From Micromonospora marina (GTDB lineage: Bacteria > Actinomycetota > Actinomycetes > Mycobacteriales > Micromonosporaceae): a stretch of DNA of 64,000 bases. Made by a program: the position numbers and the translations under genes. Within the stretch, counting starts at the first letter, position 1, and each line of letters opens with the position of its first letter. A model generated the notes under the pieces. It did no database searches. It was not told the origin of the DNA and worked only from the letters and a program-made list of their open reading frames with translations. The stretch lies in NCBI RefSeq assembly GCF_900091565.1, contig NZ_FMCV01000002.1, positions 186,001 to 250,000 of the forward strand. Reading direction: 5' to 3'. This document shows positions 7,562 to 15,139 of the stretch, one piece after another.

Positions 7562-9094
7562 TCAGACGGGGGTGACGCCGTGTCGGCGGTGGGAGAAGTG
7601 CCGGTTCTTCCCGCGTGCGGCGGCGAACCGGCGGACCAGCTCGGCCCGCAGCTCGTGCGGCTCGACGATCGCGTCCACCACCAGCTCGCTGGCGAGGCGG
7701 ACCACGTCGATGTCGCGCTCGTACTCATCGCGCTTCGCGGCCACGAACGCGGCCCGCTCGGCCTCGTCGGAGATGGCGGCGATCTTGTTGGCGTAGACCG
7801 CGTTGACGGCGGCCTCCGCGCCCATCACCGCGATCTTCGCGGTGGGCAGCGCGATCGTGGCGTCCGGCTCGAAGCCGGGACCGGCCATCGCGTACAGACC
7901 CGCGCCGTACGCCTTTCGGACCACCACACAGATCTTGGGGACGGTCGCCTCGGAGATCGCCGTGATCATTTTCGCACCGTGCCTGATGATCCCCTGCCTT
8001 TCCACCGCGCTGCCGACCATGAAGCCGGGCACGTCGCTGAGGAACAGCAGCGGCACGTTGAACGCGTCGCAGAGCTGCACGAACCGGGTCGCCTTGTCGG
8101 CCGAGTCGACGAAGAGCACGCCGCCCTTGAACATCGAGTTGTTGCCGACCACGCCGACGACCTCGCCGCCCAGCCGGCCGAACCCGATGGTCAGCTCCTT
8201 CGCCCACAGCGCCTGGATCTCGAAGAAACTGCCCTCGTCGAGCAGGCCCTTGACGTACCGGCGCATGTCGAACGCCTGCCGCTCGCTGGCCGGCACCAGC
8301 GCGGCCAGGTCGGCCTTCGCCGGCGCGGCGACCGCCTCGGCGGCCGGCGGGTCCTGCTTCCAGTTCGACGGCAGGTAGGACAGGTACGTCCGCACCACGT
8401 CGAGCGCGTCGTTCTCGGTCTTGCAGAGGAAGTGCCCCACGCCGGACTCGGCGCAGTGCACCTTCGCGCCGCCCATCGCCTCCAGCGTGGTCTTCTCGCC
8501 GGTGACCATCTCGACCATCCGGTCGGAGCCGAGGTACATGCTGGCGTTGCCGTCCACCATGGCGACCACGTCGCAGAACGCCGGGATGTACGCCCCGCCC
8601 GCCGCGCTCGGCCCGAACAGCGCGCAGACCTGCGGGATCGACCCGGAGGCGCGGACCTGGTTCCAGAAGATCTTGCCGGCGCCGCGGCGGCCCGGGAACA
8701 GGTCGACCTGGTCGGTGATCCGGGCACCGGCCGAGTCGACCAGGTAGACCATCGGCACGCCGTTCGCGTACGCCCGCTCGATGATCCGGATGATCTTCTC
8801 GACGGTGCGCGCGCCCCAGCTGCCGGCCTTGACCGTGGAGTCGTTCGCCATCAGGCAGACCTGGCGGCCGTCGATGGTCGCGGTGCCGGTGACCACGCCG
8901 TCGGCGGGCAGCCCGTCGGCCATGGCGTTGGCGTAGAGCCCGTCCTCGACGAAGGAGCCCTCGTCGACCAGGTACGCCACGCGCTCGCGGGCGAACAGCT
9001 TCCCCTTCGCGGCGTTGGCCGCGTGGTACTTGTCCGCTCCGCCGGCGCGGGCGCGCTTGCGTAGCTGCTCCAGAGCCTCACCGTCGAGCGTCAC
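7562..9094 (-). CDS. Acyl-CoA carboxylase carboxyltransferase subunit, probably methylcrotonyl-CoA carboxylase beta
   Basis: A 510-residue carboxyltransferase with two crotonase-like halves. The N half has MVYLVDSAGARITDQ and the oxyanion-type GPSAAGGAYIPAF; the C half has GPGFEPDATIALPTAKIAVMG. In the family this subunit transfers carboxylate from carboxybiotin to an acyl-CoA. Clustered with an acyl-CoA dehydrogenase and HMG-CoA lyase, 3-methylcrotonyl-CoA is the likeliest acceptor, though propionyl- or acetyl-CoA cannot be excluded. The GTG at 9092-9094 is preferred because AAGGGAG lies just upstream; the open frame extends seven codons further. A palindrome at 9123-9132 lies in its promoter region. 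Confidence 0.88.
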   Translation of the reverse strand: MTLDGEALEQLRKRARAGGADKYHAANAAKGKLFARERVAYLVDEGSFVEDGLYANAMADGLPADGVVTGTATIDGRQVCLMANDSTVKAGSWGARTVEKIIRIIERAYANGVPMVYLVDSAGARITDQVDLFPGRRGAGKIFWNQVRASGSIPQVCALFGPSAAGGAYIPAFCDVVAMVDGNASMYLGSDRMVEMVTGEKTTLEAMGGAKVHCAESGVGHFLCKTENDALDVVRTYLSYLPSNWKQDPPAAEAVAAPAKADLAALVPASERQAFDMRRYVKGLLDEGSFFEIQALWAKELTIGFGRLGGEVVGVVGNNSMFKGGVLFVDSADKATRFVQLCDAFNVPLLFLSDVPGFMVGSAVERQGIIRHGAKMITAISEATVPKICVVVRKAYGAGLYAMAGPGFEPDATIALPTAKIAVMGAEAAVNAVYANKIAAISDEAERAAFVAAKRDEYERDIDVVRLASELVVDAIVEPHELRAELVRRFAAARGKNRHFSHRRHGVTPV

Positions 9095-9120
9095 GCCGAC
9101 TCCCTTGCACCACACCGACC

Positions 9121-9134
9121 TGAACGATCGTTAG
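9121..9134. promoter_or_regulatory. Putative TetR operator upstream of the carboxyltransferase gene
   Basis: AACGATCGTT (9123-9132) is a perfect palindrome within TGAACGATCGTTAG, 27 bases upstream of the chosen start. It shares AAC..3..CGTTA with the palindrome in front of the biotin carboxylase gene at 11,580, suggesting one regulator, most simply the TetR protein encoded at the head of the cluster. Confidence 0.5.
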
Positions 9135-9218
9135 GCTACCCCACCGCCGGCCCGTCCGGCGACCCGCTACTCGCACCCCCACCCGCCCACTCCCGTGATC
9201 AACGGGAGACCGCGTGGG

Positions 9219-10139
9219 TCAGGACGGAAGAGGGGTCAGGCGGGTCCGGGGGCCGGCCCGGAGGACTCCCGACGGGAGCTTCTTGCCCACCAGGGACTCG
9301 GCCAGCTCCGCGGCCCCGATCAGGGCGTCCAGGTCGATGCCGGTGTCGATGCCCATGTCGTGCAGCATGTGCACCGCCTCCTCGGTGGCCAGGTTGCCGC
9401 TGGCACCCGGGGCGTACGGGCAGCCGCCGAGGCCACCGACGCTGGCATCGAACTCGGTGACGCCCAACTCCATCGCGGTGAGCATGTTCGCCAGCGCGGT
9501 GCCCCTGGTGTTGTGGAAGTGCAGCAACATCGGCAGGTGGGCGTTCCGGTCCCGCACCACGGTCACCAGCTCGCGGACGCGCCGGGGCGTACCCATGCCC
9601 GTGGTGTCGCCGAAGGCGACGCGGTCCGCGCCGTCACGGGCGACGCGGTCGACGATCGCGGCGACCCGGCGGGGGTCCACGTCGCCCTCGTAGGGGCAGC
9701 CGAAGCTGGTCGCCACGATCACCTCGGCGGTGGCGCCCGCGCCGTGCAGCAGGTCGATCAGCTCGGCGATGTCGTCGAGCGACTCGTCGGTGGACCGGTT
9801 GACGTTGCGGCGGTTGTGCGTGTCGCTGGCCGAGACCACCACCTCGATCTCGGTGAAGCCGGCCGCCAGCGCCCGCTGCGCGCCACGCGTGTTCGGCACC
9901 AGGGCGGAGTAGCGCACCCCGCCGACCTTCTCCGCCCGCTGCCACACCTCGTCGGCGTCGGCCATCTGCGGGATCGCCTTCGGGTGGACGAAGGAGACGG
10001 CCTCGATGCGCCGCACCCCGGTCCGGGACAGCGCGTCGAGCAGCCGCACCTTGGCGTCGGTGGGGATGGGCGCCTCGTTCTGGAGGCCGTCGCGGGGACC
10101 GACCTCACGGATACTCACGGAGTCCGGAAATTCCGCCAT
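9219..10139 (-). CDS. Hydroxymethylglutaryl-CoA lyase
   Basis: A 306-residue lyase that splits HMG-CoA into acetoacetate and acetyl-CoA, the last step of leucine degradation. Visible signatures are the HMGL-like active-site entry VGPRDGLQNE near residue 15, the metal-binding HFHNTRGTALAN, and the flexible GLGGCPYAPGASGN loop with the reactive cysteine. Length is normal. The ATG at 10137-10139 is preferred to the GTG three codons earlier because GAGGTGA sits at correct spacing. It starts 25 bases after the biotin carboxylase stop, so the two form one transcription unit. Confidence 0.93.
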   Translation of the reverse strand: MAEFPDSVSIREVGPRDGLQNEAPIPTDAKVRLLDALSRTGVRRIEAVSFVHPKAIPQMADADEVWQRAEKVGGVRYSALVPNTRGAQRALAAGFTEIEVVVSASDTHNRRNVNRSTDESLDDIAELIDLLHGAGATAEVIVATSFGCPYEGDVDPRRVAAIVDRVARDGADRVAFGDTTGMGTPRRVRELVTVVRDRNAHLPMLLHFHNTRGTALANMLTAMELGVTEFDASVGGLGGCPYAPGASGNLATEEAVHMLHDMGIDTGIDLDALIGAAELAESLVGKKLPSGVLRAGPRTRLTPLPS

Positions 10140-10164
10140 CACATTCACCTCACTGGGTCGAAGG

Positions 10165-11541
10165 TCAATGCATCCGGGAGACGATGCCGGTGTCGTAGTC
10201 GCCGGAGAGAAACTCCTGGTTCTCCAGCAGCTCGGCGAAGAACGGCAGGTTGCACTTCGGGCCGGCGATCTCGAACTGGGCGACCGCCGCCCGCGCCCGC
10301 TGGACCGCCTCCTCTCGGGTGTCCCCGGTGAGGATCAGCTTGGCCATCAGGCTGTCGTAGAACGGCGTGACGGTGTTGCCGGCGACGTAGCCGGAGTCGA
10401 CGCGGACGCCCGCGCCGGACGGCTCGTTCCAGGCGGTGATCGCGCCCGGGCCGGGCAGGAAGCGCTTCGGGTCCTCGGCGTTGATCCGCAGCTCGATGGC
10501 GTGACCACGCGGGGTGAGCGCGTCCGGGTCGAACGTCGGTGCCAGACCGACTGCCACCCGCAGCTGCTCCTCGACCAGGTCGACGCCGTAGACGTACTCG
10601 GTGACCGGGTGCTCGACCTGCAGCCGGGTGTTCATCTCCAGGAAGAAGAACTCATCGACGCCGGAGCTGTCGCCCTTGAGATCCCGCTGACGCGGGACCA
10701 GCAGGCACTCGACAGTGCCGGCGTTGCGGTAGTTCACCGCCTCGCCCGCGCGCACCGCTGCGGCCAGGAAACGCTCGCGCAGCTCGGGCGAGACCGCCGG
10801 GGACGGCGACTCCTCGACCAGCTTCTGGTTGCGTCGCTGCACCGAGCACTCCCGCTCGCCGAGCGCCACCACCCGGCCGTCGGCCAGGCCGAGGATCTGC
10901 ACCTCGACGTGGCGCACCCGGGGGAAGTACCGCTCGATCAGCACCGACCCGTCGCCGAACATCCGCTCGGCGAACGCGCGGACCTTGTCGTACTCGGTGC
11001 GCAGCGCAACTTCGTCCGCGGCCACACCCATGCCCATGCCGCCGCCGCCCGCGGCGGCCTTGACCATCACCGGGTAGCCGATCTCCGCGGCGGCCGCGAC
11101 CGCCGCGTCCAGGTCGCTCGCCGGTTCGGTGGTGCCGGGCGCGACCGGCACGCCGGCCGCCGCCATCAGGTTCCGGGCGTTGATCTTGTCGCCCATCGCG
11201 GTGATCGCGTCGGCGCCGGGCCCGACCCAGATCAGGCCGGCCCCTTCGACGGTACGGGCGAAGTCCGCGTTCTCGGACAGGAAGCCGTAGCCGGGGTGGA
11301 TCGCCTGCGCACCGGTGCTACGGGCGGCGTCGAGGATCGCTTCGGCGTTCCGGTAGCTCTGCGCCGGGTTCGCCGGGCCGACGCAGACCGCCTCGTCGGC
11401 CTCGGTCACGAACGGTAACGCGCCGTCGGCCTCCGAGTGCACCGCGATCGTCCGGATCCCGAGCCGCCTGCCGGTACGGATGATCCGCCGCGCGATCTCC
11501 CCCCGATTCGCGACCAACAACGATTCGATCATCTTCTGCAC
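10165..11541 (-). CDS. Biotin carboxylase subunit lacking a biotin-carrier domain
   Basis: A 458-residue ATP-grasp biotin carboxylase that carboxylates biotin with bicarbonate and ATP. It shows LLVANRGEIARRIIRTGR at the N terminus, the glycine loop KAAAGGGGMGMG, ECSVQRRNQKLVEE and the active-site EMNTRLQVEHPVTE. Actinobacterial acyl-CoA carboxylase alpha chains usually run to about 590-670 residues with a C-terminal biotinyl domain; this one stops at the end of the carboxylase fold, and no MKM biotin site is encoded nearby. The carrier must come from elsewhere, or the C terminus was lost. GTG 11539-11541 is the likely start; ATG 11530-11532 is possible. It is downstream of tetR and a palindrome. 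Confidence 0.88.
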   Translation of the reverse strand: MQKMIESLLVANRGEIARRIIRTGRRLGIRTIAVHSEADGALPFVTEADEAVCVGPANPAQSYRNAEAILDAARSTGAQAIHPGYGFLSENADFARTVEGAGLIWVGPGADAITAMGDKINARNLMAAAGVPVAPGTTEPASDLDAAVAAAAEIGYPVMVKAAAGGGGMGMGVAADEVALRTEYDKVRAFAERMFGDGSVLIERYFPRVRHVEVQILGLADGRVVALGERECSVQRRNQKLVEESPSPAVSPELRERFLAAAVRAGEAVNYRNAGTVECLLVPRQRDLKGDSSGVDEFFFLEMNTRLQVEHPVTEYVYGVDLVEEQLRVAVGLAPTFDPDALTPRGHAIELRINAEDPKRFLPGPGAITAWNEPSGAGVRVDSGYVAGNTVTPFYDSLMAKLILTGDTREEAVQRARAAVAQFEIAGPKCNLPFFAELLENQEFLSGDYDTGIVSRMH

Positions 11542-11579
11542 GGACGTGACCCCTTCTCGACGCAAAGCCGGGGTCTCTT

Positions 11580-11595
11580 CTTAACATGCGTTAAG
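11580..11595. promoter_or_regulatory. Putative TetR operator upstream of the biotin carboxylase gene
   Basis: CTTAACATGCGTTAAG has perfect 6-bp arms around ATGC. It lies between the tetR stop (11,610) and the carboxylase start (11,541), where binding would block the carboxylase-lyase unit. It matches the 9123 palindrome at AAC..CGTTA. Confidence 0.55.
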
Positions 11596-11609
11596 GTGCG
11601 CGCGGCGTG

Positions 11610-12224
11610 TCAGGTCGGGTCGGTGGGCGCGAGCAGGGCCGCGAGGGTCGCGCCGCGCAGCAGTTCGGCCCGGCGCCGGCGATCCACCTCGCCGCCCAGG
11701 AACGGCGTCGAGTTCATCAGGCCGAACGCCGCGTGGGCGAGCACCCGGGCCGCGCCGTCGGGCAGGCCGGCGTGCAGCGCGGTCAGCACGGTCACCCACT
11801 CCTCGACGTACATCCGCTGGAGCCGGCGGATCCGGCGGCGCGGCTCGTCCGGGAGGCGGTCCAGCTCGTGCAGGTGCAACGCGATCACCGCCGGGTTCGC
11901 CAGCGCGAAGTCGACGTGGAAGTCGATCAACGACTCCAGTGCCCCGCGCGGATCGCCCGGGTGACCCGCGGCCCGTTCCCGCCCGCCCGCGAGCAACCCC
12001 TCGCTCACCGGGATCAGGGCGGCGACGAGCATCGCCTCCTTACCCGCGAAGTGGTGGTAGAGCGCCGGACCGGTGACACCGGCCGCCGCGCCGATGTCGT
12101 CCATCGACACACCGTGGTAGCCGCGCGCCGCGAAGAGGCCGACCGCGATCTCCAGGATCTCGTCCCGCCGGGACCGGCGCCGGGCCGCACCCGCCGCCCC
12201 CCGTGCCTGCTGTTCCACCGCCAC
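11610..12224 (-). CDS. TetR family transcriptional regulator of the leucine-degradation cluster
   Basis: A 204-residue TetR regulator. The DNA-binding part covers about residues 22-67: ILEIAVGLFAARGYHGVSMD, then IGAAAGVTGPALYHHFAGKEAML, the classic TetR helix-turn-helix. The remaining helical domain would bind the ligand, perhaps an acyl-CoA intermediate of the pathway (inference). It is the first gene in the direction of transcription, 68 bases from the biotin carboxylase start. Matching palindromes lie at 11,580 and 9123. The start is a GTG at 12222-12224; a second GTG two codons later is equally possible. Confidence 0.9.
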   Translation of the reverse strand: MAVEQQARGAAGAARRRSRRDEILEIAVGLFAARGYHGVSMDDIGAAAGVTGPALYHHFAGKEAMLVAALIPVSEGLLAGGRERAAGHPGDPRGALESLIDFHVDFALANPAVIALHLHELDRLPDEPRRRIRRLQRMYVEEWVTVLTALHAGLPDGAARVLAHAAFGLMNSTPFLGGEVDRRRRAELLRGATLAALLAPTDPT

Positions 12225-12250
12225 CGGACCAGCCTAGACCTCGTGTTCGA

Positions 12251-12287
12251 GCCGGGGCAGCCGCGGTTACCCAACGGTTGCCCCGGC
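12251..12287 (-). terminator. Hairpin terminator downstream of the TPR gene
   Basis: GCCGGGGCA (12251-12259) and TGCCCCGGC (12279-12287) form a perfect 9-bp stem with a 19-base loop, nine bases past the stop codon of the HSP90/TPR operon. Confidence 0.5.
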
Positions 12288-12295
12288 CCGCCGTG

Positions 12296-15139
12296 TCAGT
12301 TCTCCTCGATGCCGTGGTCGGCGCGGACCTTCGCCGCCTCGGCGTCCCGGCCCTGCTCGTCGAGCGCGCGGGCCAGCAGCCAGGCGGCCTGCGTGGCCGG
12401 GCGGGAACCGGAGGGCAGCCCGCCGAGGACCGGGCGCAACAGCGCCTCGGCCTGCTCGGGCCGCCCGTCGCGCAGCAGCAGCTCGCCGGTCAGCACCTCG
12501 ACCTGCGCCGCCTCGCCGAACGCCTCGATCGACCGCAGGCGCTCCGGCACGCCGTCCACCCGGTCCAACGCGGCGGTGAGACGGTCCTCCCCGATCAGCA
12601 CCCGGGCCACCGCGTCGGCGGCCATCGCCCGCTCGTACGTCACCACCGGCGGCTCCTCGGCCCCGGCCGGGAGCGCGGCCGCCGCCTCGTCCACCCGCTC
12701 GATCGCCGCCACCGCGGCCGGCAGGTCACCGGACCAGTGCAGGGCGAGCAGCTCCCGCCGCCGGGCCCGCAGTTCGTCCACCTGGTAGCCGGCCAGCCGC
12801 CAGGCGGTCGCCGCCGCCGCGAACCGCTGCGCCGCCAGGGCGTCCCGGTCGGCGTCGTAGAGCAGGCCACCGGACTCCTCCAGCACCTGCGCCCGGTGGG
12901 GGAGATTGTCCGGCCCGTCCAGGTTGTCGGCCAACGTGTCGAGCACCGTCAGCGCCAGATCCGTCTCGCCGAGACCCGCGTAGATGCCGGACAGCATGTG
13001 CCGGCACCGGTCCGCCTCGGCCTGCGCGCCCGCCCGGTCGAGCCCGAGCACCGCCTCCTCGGCCACCTCGGCGGCCTCCGCGAGCCGCCCGGCCGCCCGG
13101 TACGCCTCGGCCAGCTCCCACCGCAGCAGCGCATCGCCCTCCAGCCCCTGCTCGACGCAGAGGGTGACCGCCTCGGCCAGATCCTCCACCGCCTCGCCGG
13201 ACCGGTCGGCGGCCATCAGCGCCCGGCCCCGGGTCACCCGCAGCGGCAGGTGGGCGCCGGCCGGAGCGACCGACAGCGCCTCCCCGCACGCGGCCACCGC
13301 GTCGGCCGGATCGTCTGTGGCGCGGGCGTACGCGAGGCAGGCGCCGGTGAGCATCTCGGCGTCGCCCAGCTCGCCCGCCAGCCGGCGGGACCGCGCCGCC
13401 GCGTCCCGGAACTCCTCGGCCCGCTCCAACTGCTCCAGCACGTGCGTGCGGTGCAGCGCGACCCGGCCCGCCAGCCACGGATCGGCGCCCGCCTCCGCCT
13501 CGGCCCGGTCGAGCGCGTCGAGCGCCTCCGCCCACTGCTCGCGGTGCACGTGGGCCAGGGCGAGCCGGTCCCAGCCTGCCGCCCGGTCACGCGGCCCACC
13601 GTGCTCGGTCAGGTAACCGGCCGACTCCCGCGCCAGGGCCAGCCCTTCGTCCGCGCTCTCCTCGACCATGCTGAGCAGCACACCGAGCCGCCCGGCCACC
13701 ACCTGGGCGCGCAGCGGGTCCGGCACCTCCCGCCACGCGGCCAGCGCCTCCCGGTTGACAGCGATCGCCACCGGCACGCCGTCGTCGTCCTGGGACAGTT
13801 CACCGGCCCGCAGTTCCAGCCGCCAGGCCCGGGTGGTCGCGGGCAGGTCGGCGTCGCCGAACCGCTCGTCGTACGCGCGCAACGCGGCGACCAGGCCGTC
13901 CCGGCGGTTGGTACGCCAGCACTCCTCGGCCAGCGCGAGCAGTTCGTCGGCACCGGCGTCGGCCGGCACGGTGACCGGCTGCGTGGAAGCCACCGGAGCG
14001 TCCGCGCCGGTCCGTGGCGCCGGGACCGGCGGACGGCGCAGACTCGCGGAGAGCGGCAGGTGCTCGCCGACCGGCCCGGCCGACAGCTTGCGGGCGATCA
14101 GCCCGGACTGGTGCGTGGTGCCGTTGCGCGCGTCGAAGCGCTCGGCCAGCGCGGTCGCCGTACCGGCCAGTTCGTCGGCGAGCGCACCGGCCGGCGCGTC
14201 GGCGGCCGGCCGCTCGCCGGAGGCGCGGCGGTGCACCGTCAGCTCGGCCGGCACCTGGCGCAGCGCCGCCGAGGCGGCGGCCGCGAAGTGCATCGCGGCG
14301 GCCGGGGTGGGTGCCCGGTCCAGCCAGTCCAGGTGCCGCTCGACCAGTTCCAGCGCGCGGGCCTCGTTGCCGGTCACGGTGCAGAACTCGATGTGCTCGC
14401 CGATGTCCCACAGGTCGGCGAGGTTGCCGCGCATCCGCCGGTACGCCTCCCGGTGCGCGTCCCGCGCCGCGTCGGTGCGGCCGGTCTCACGGTAGGGCGT
14501 GAGCAGCGCGGTGAGGATCCCCTGTGGCTGCTCGTTGCAGGTCAGCCGGCCGGCGAGCACCGGCTCGGCCAGCGCCACCGCCTCCTCGTGCCGGCCGTGC
14601 CGCACCAGGTGCGCGACCTGGGTGGTCGGGTCGCAGCCGGCGCAGTCGGACAACGCGTCGCGGGGGGTGGTCATCCACTTGCGGTACCACTGCTCCGCCG
14701 CCTCCTCGTCGCCCACGTGCGCGGCCACCAGGTAGCGGTGCTTGTGGACGGCCTGGAGCGAGTGACCGGACTCCCGGTAGCGCCGTTCCATGTCGTCGAG
14801 CACCGCGTACGTCCGGTCCAGCGGCAGCTCCGGGAACTTCACCATGGCGTTGACCATGTACTTGAAGAACCAGAGCAGCTGGTGCGTGTAGCGCTGGTGG
14901 TAGGGCTGCGGATCCTTGTCGTACTCGGCCAGGCACCAGGAGAACGTGACGAAGGACTTCGCCGGCTCGCCGCCGTAGACGTACGCGGTGGTGCCGGTGA
15001 CCCGGGCGGCGAAGGCGAGGTGCCGGTCGTCGCCCGCGTCGGCGCGGCGCAGCAGCTGTTCCAGCGCGGCGATCTGCCCCGGGCCGTACGGCATGGATTC
15101 GATCTCGTGGTGCATCCGCCAGAGGTCGTCGTCAGTCAC
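12296..15139 (-). CDS. Large tetratricopeptide-repeat protein coupled to an HSP90-family gene
   Basis: A 947-residue, Ala/Leu/Glu-rich helical protein without signal peptide or membrane segment. Many degenerate TPR-like helix pairs are visible (for example WAEALDALDRAEAEAGADPW and EAVEDLAEAVTLCVEQG). The N-terminal 200 residues are more conserved in style, rich in Trp/Tyr/His (YHQRYTHQLLWFFKYMVN) and carry CAGC. No catalytic motif is evident. Its GTG start (15137-15139) overlaps the 3' end of the HSP90-family gene by 8 bp, with GGAGAG upstream, implying coupled translation. A role as scaffold, co-chaperone or client adaptor for that HSP90 is an inference from linkage. Confidence 0.75.
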   Translation of the reverse strand: MTDDDLWRMHHEIESMPYGPGQIAALEQLLRRADAGDDRHLAFAARVTGTTAYVYGGEPAKSFVTFSWCLAEYDKDPQPYHQRYTHQLLWFFKYMVNAMVKFPELPLDRTYAVLDDMERRYRESGHSLQAVHKHRYLVAAHVGDEEAAEQWYRKWMTTPRDALSDCAGCDPTTQVAHLVRHGRHEEAVALAEPVLAGRLTCNEQPQGILTALLTPYRETGRTDAARDAHREAYRRMRGNLADLWDIGEHIEFCTVTGNEARALELVERHLDWLDRAPTPAAAMHFAAAASAALRQVPAELTVHRRASGERPAADAPAGALADELAGTATALAERFDARNGTTHQSGLIARKLSAGPVGEHLPLSASLRRPPVPAPRTGADAPVASTQPVTVPADAGADELLALAEECWRTNRRDGLVAALRAYDERFGDADLPATTRAWRLELRAGELSQDDDGVPVAIAVNREALAAWREVPDPLRAQVVAGRLGVLLSMVEESADEGLALARESAGYLTEHGGPRDRAAGWDRLALAHVHREQWAEALDALDRAEAEAGADPWLAGRVALHRTHVLEQLERAEEFRDAAARSRRLAGELGDAEMLTGACLAYARATDDPADAVAACGEALSVAPAGAHLPLRVTRGRALMAADRSGEAVEDLAEAVTLCVEQGLEGDALLRWELAEAYRAAGRLAEAAEVAEEAVLGLDRAGAQAEADRCRHMLSGIYAGLGETDLALTVLDTLADNLDGPDNLPHRAQVLEESGGLLYDADRDALAAQRFAAAATAWRLAGYQVDELRARRRELLALHWSGDLPAAVAAIERVDEAAAALPAGAEEPPVVTYERAMAADAVARVLIGEDRLTAALDRVDGVPERLRSIEAFGEAAQVEVLTGELLLRDGRPEQAEALLRPVLGGLPSGSRPATQAAWLLARALDEQGRDAEAAKVRADHGIEEN

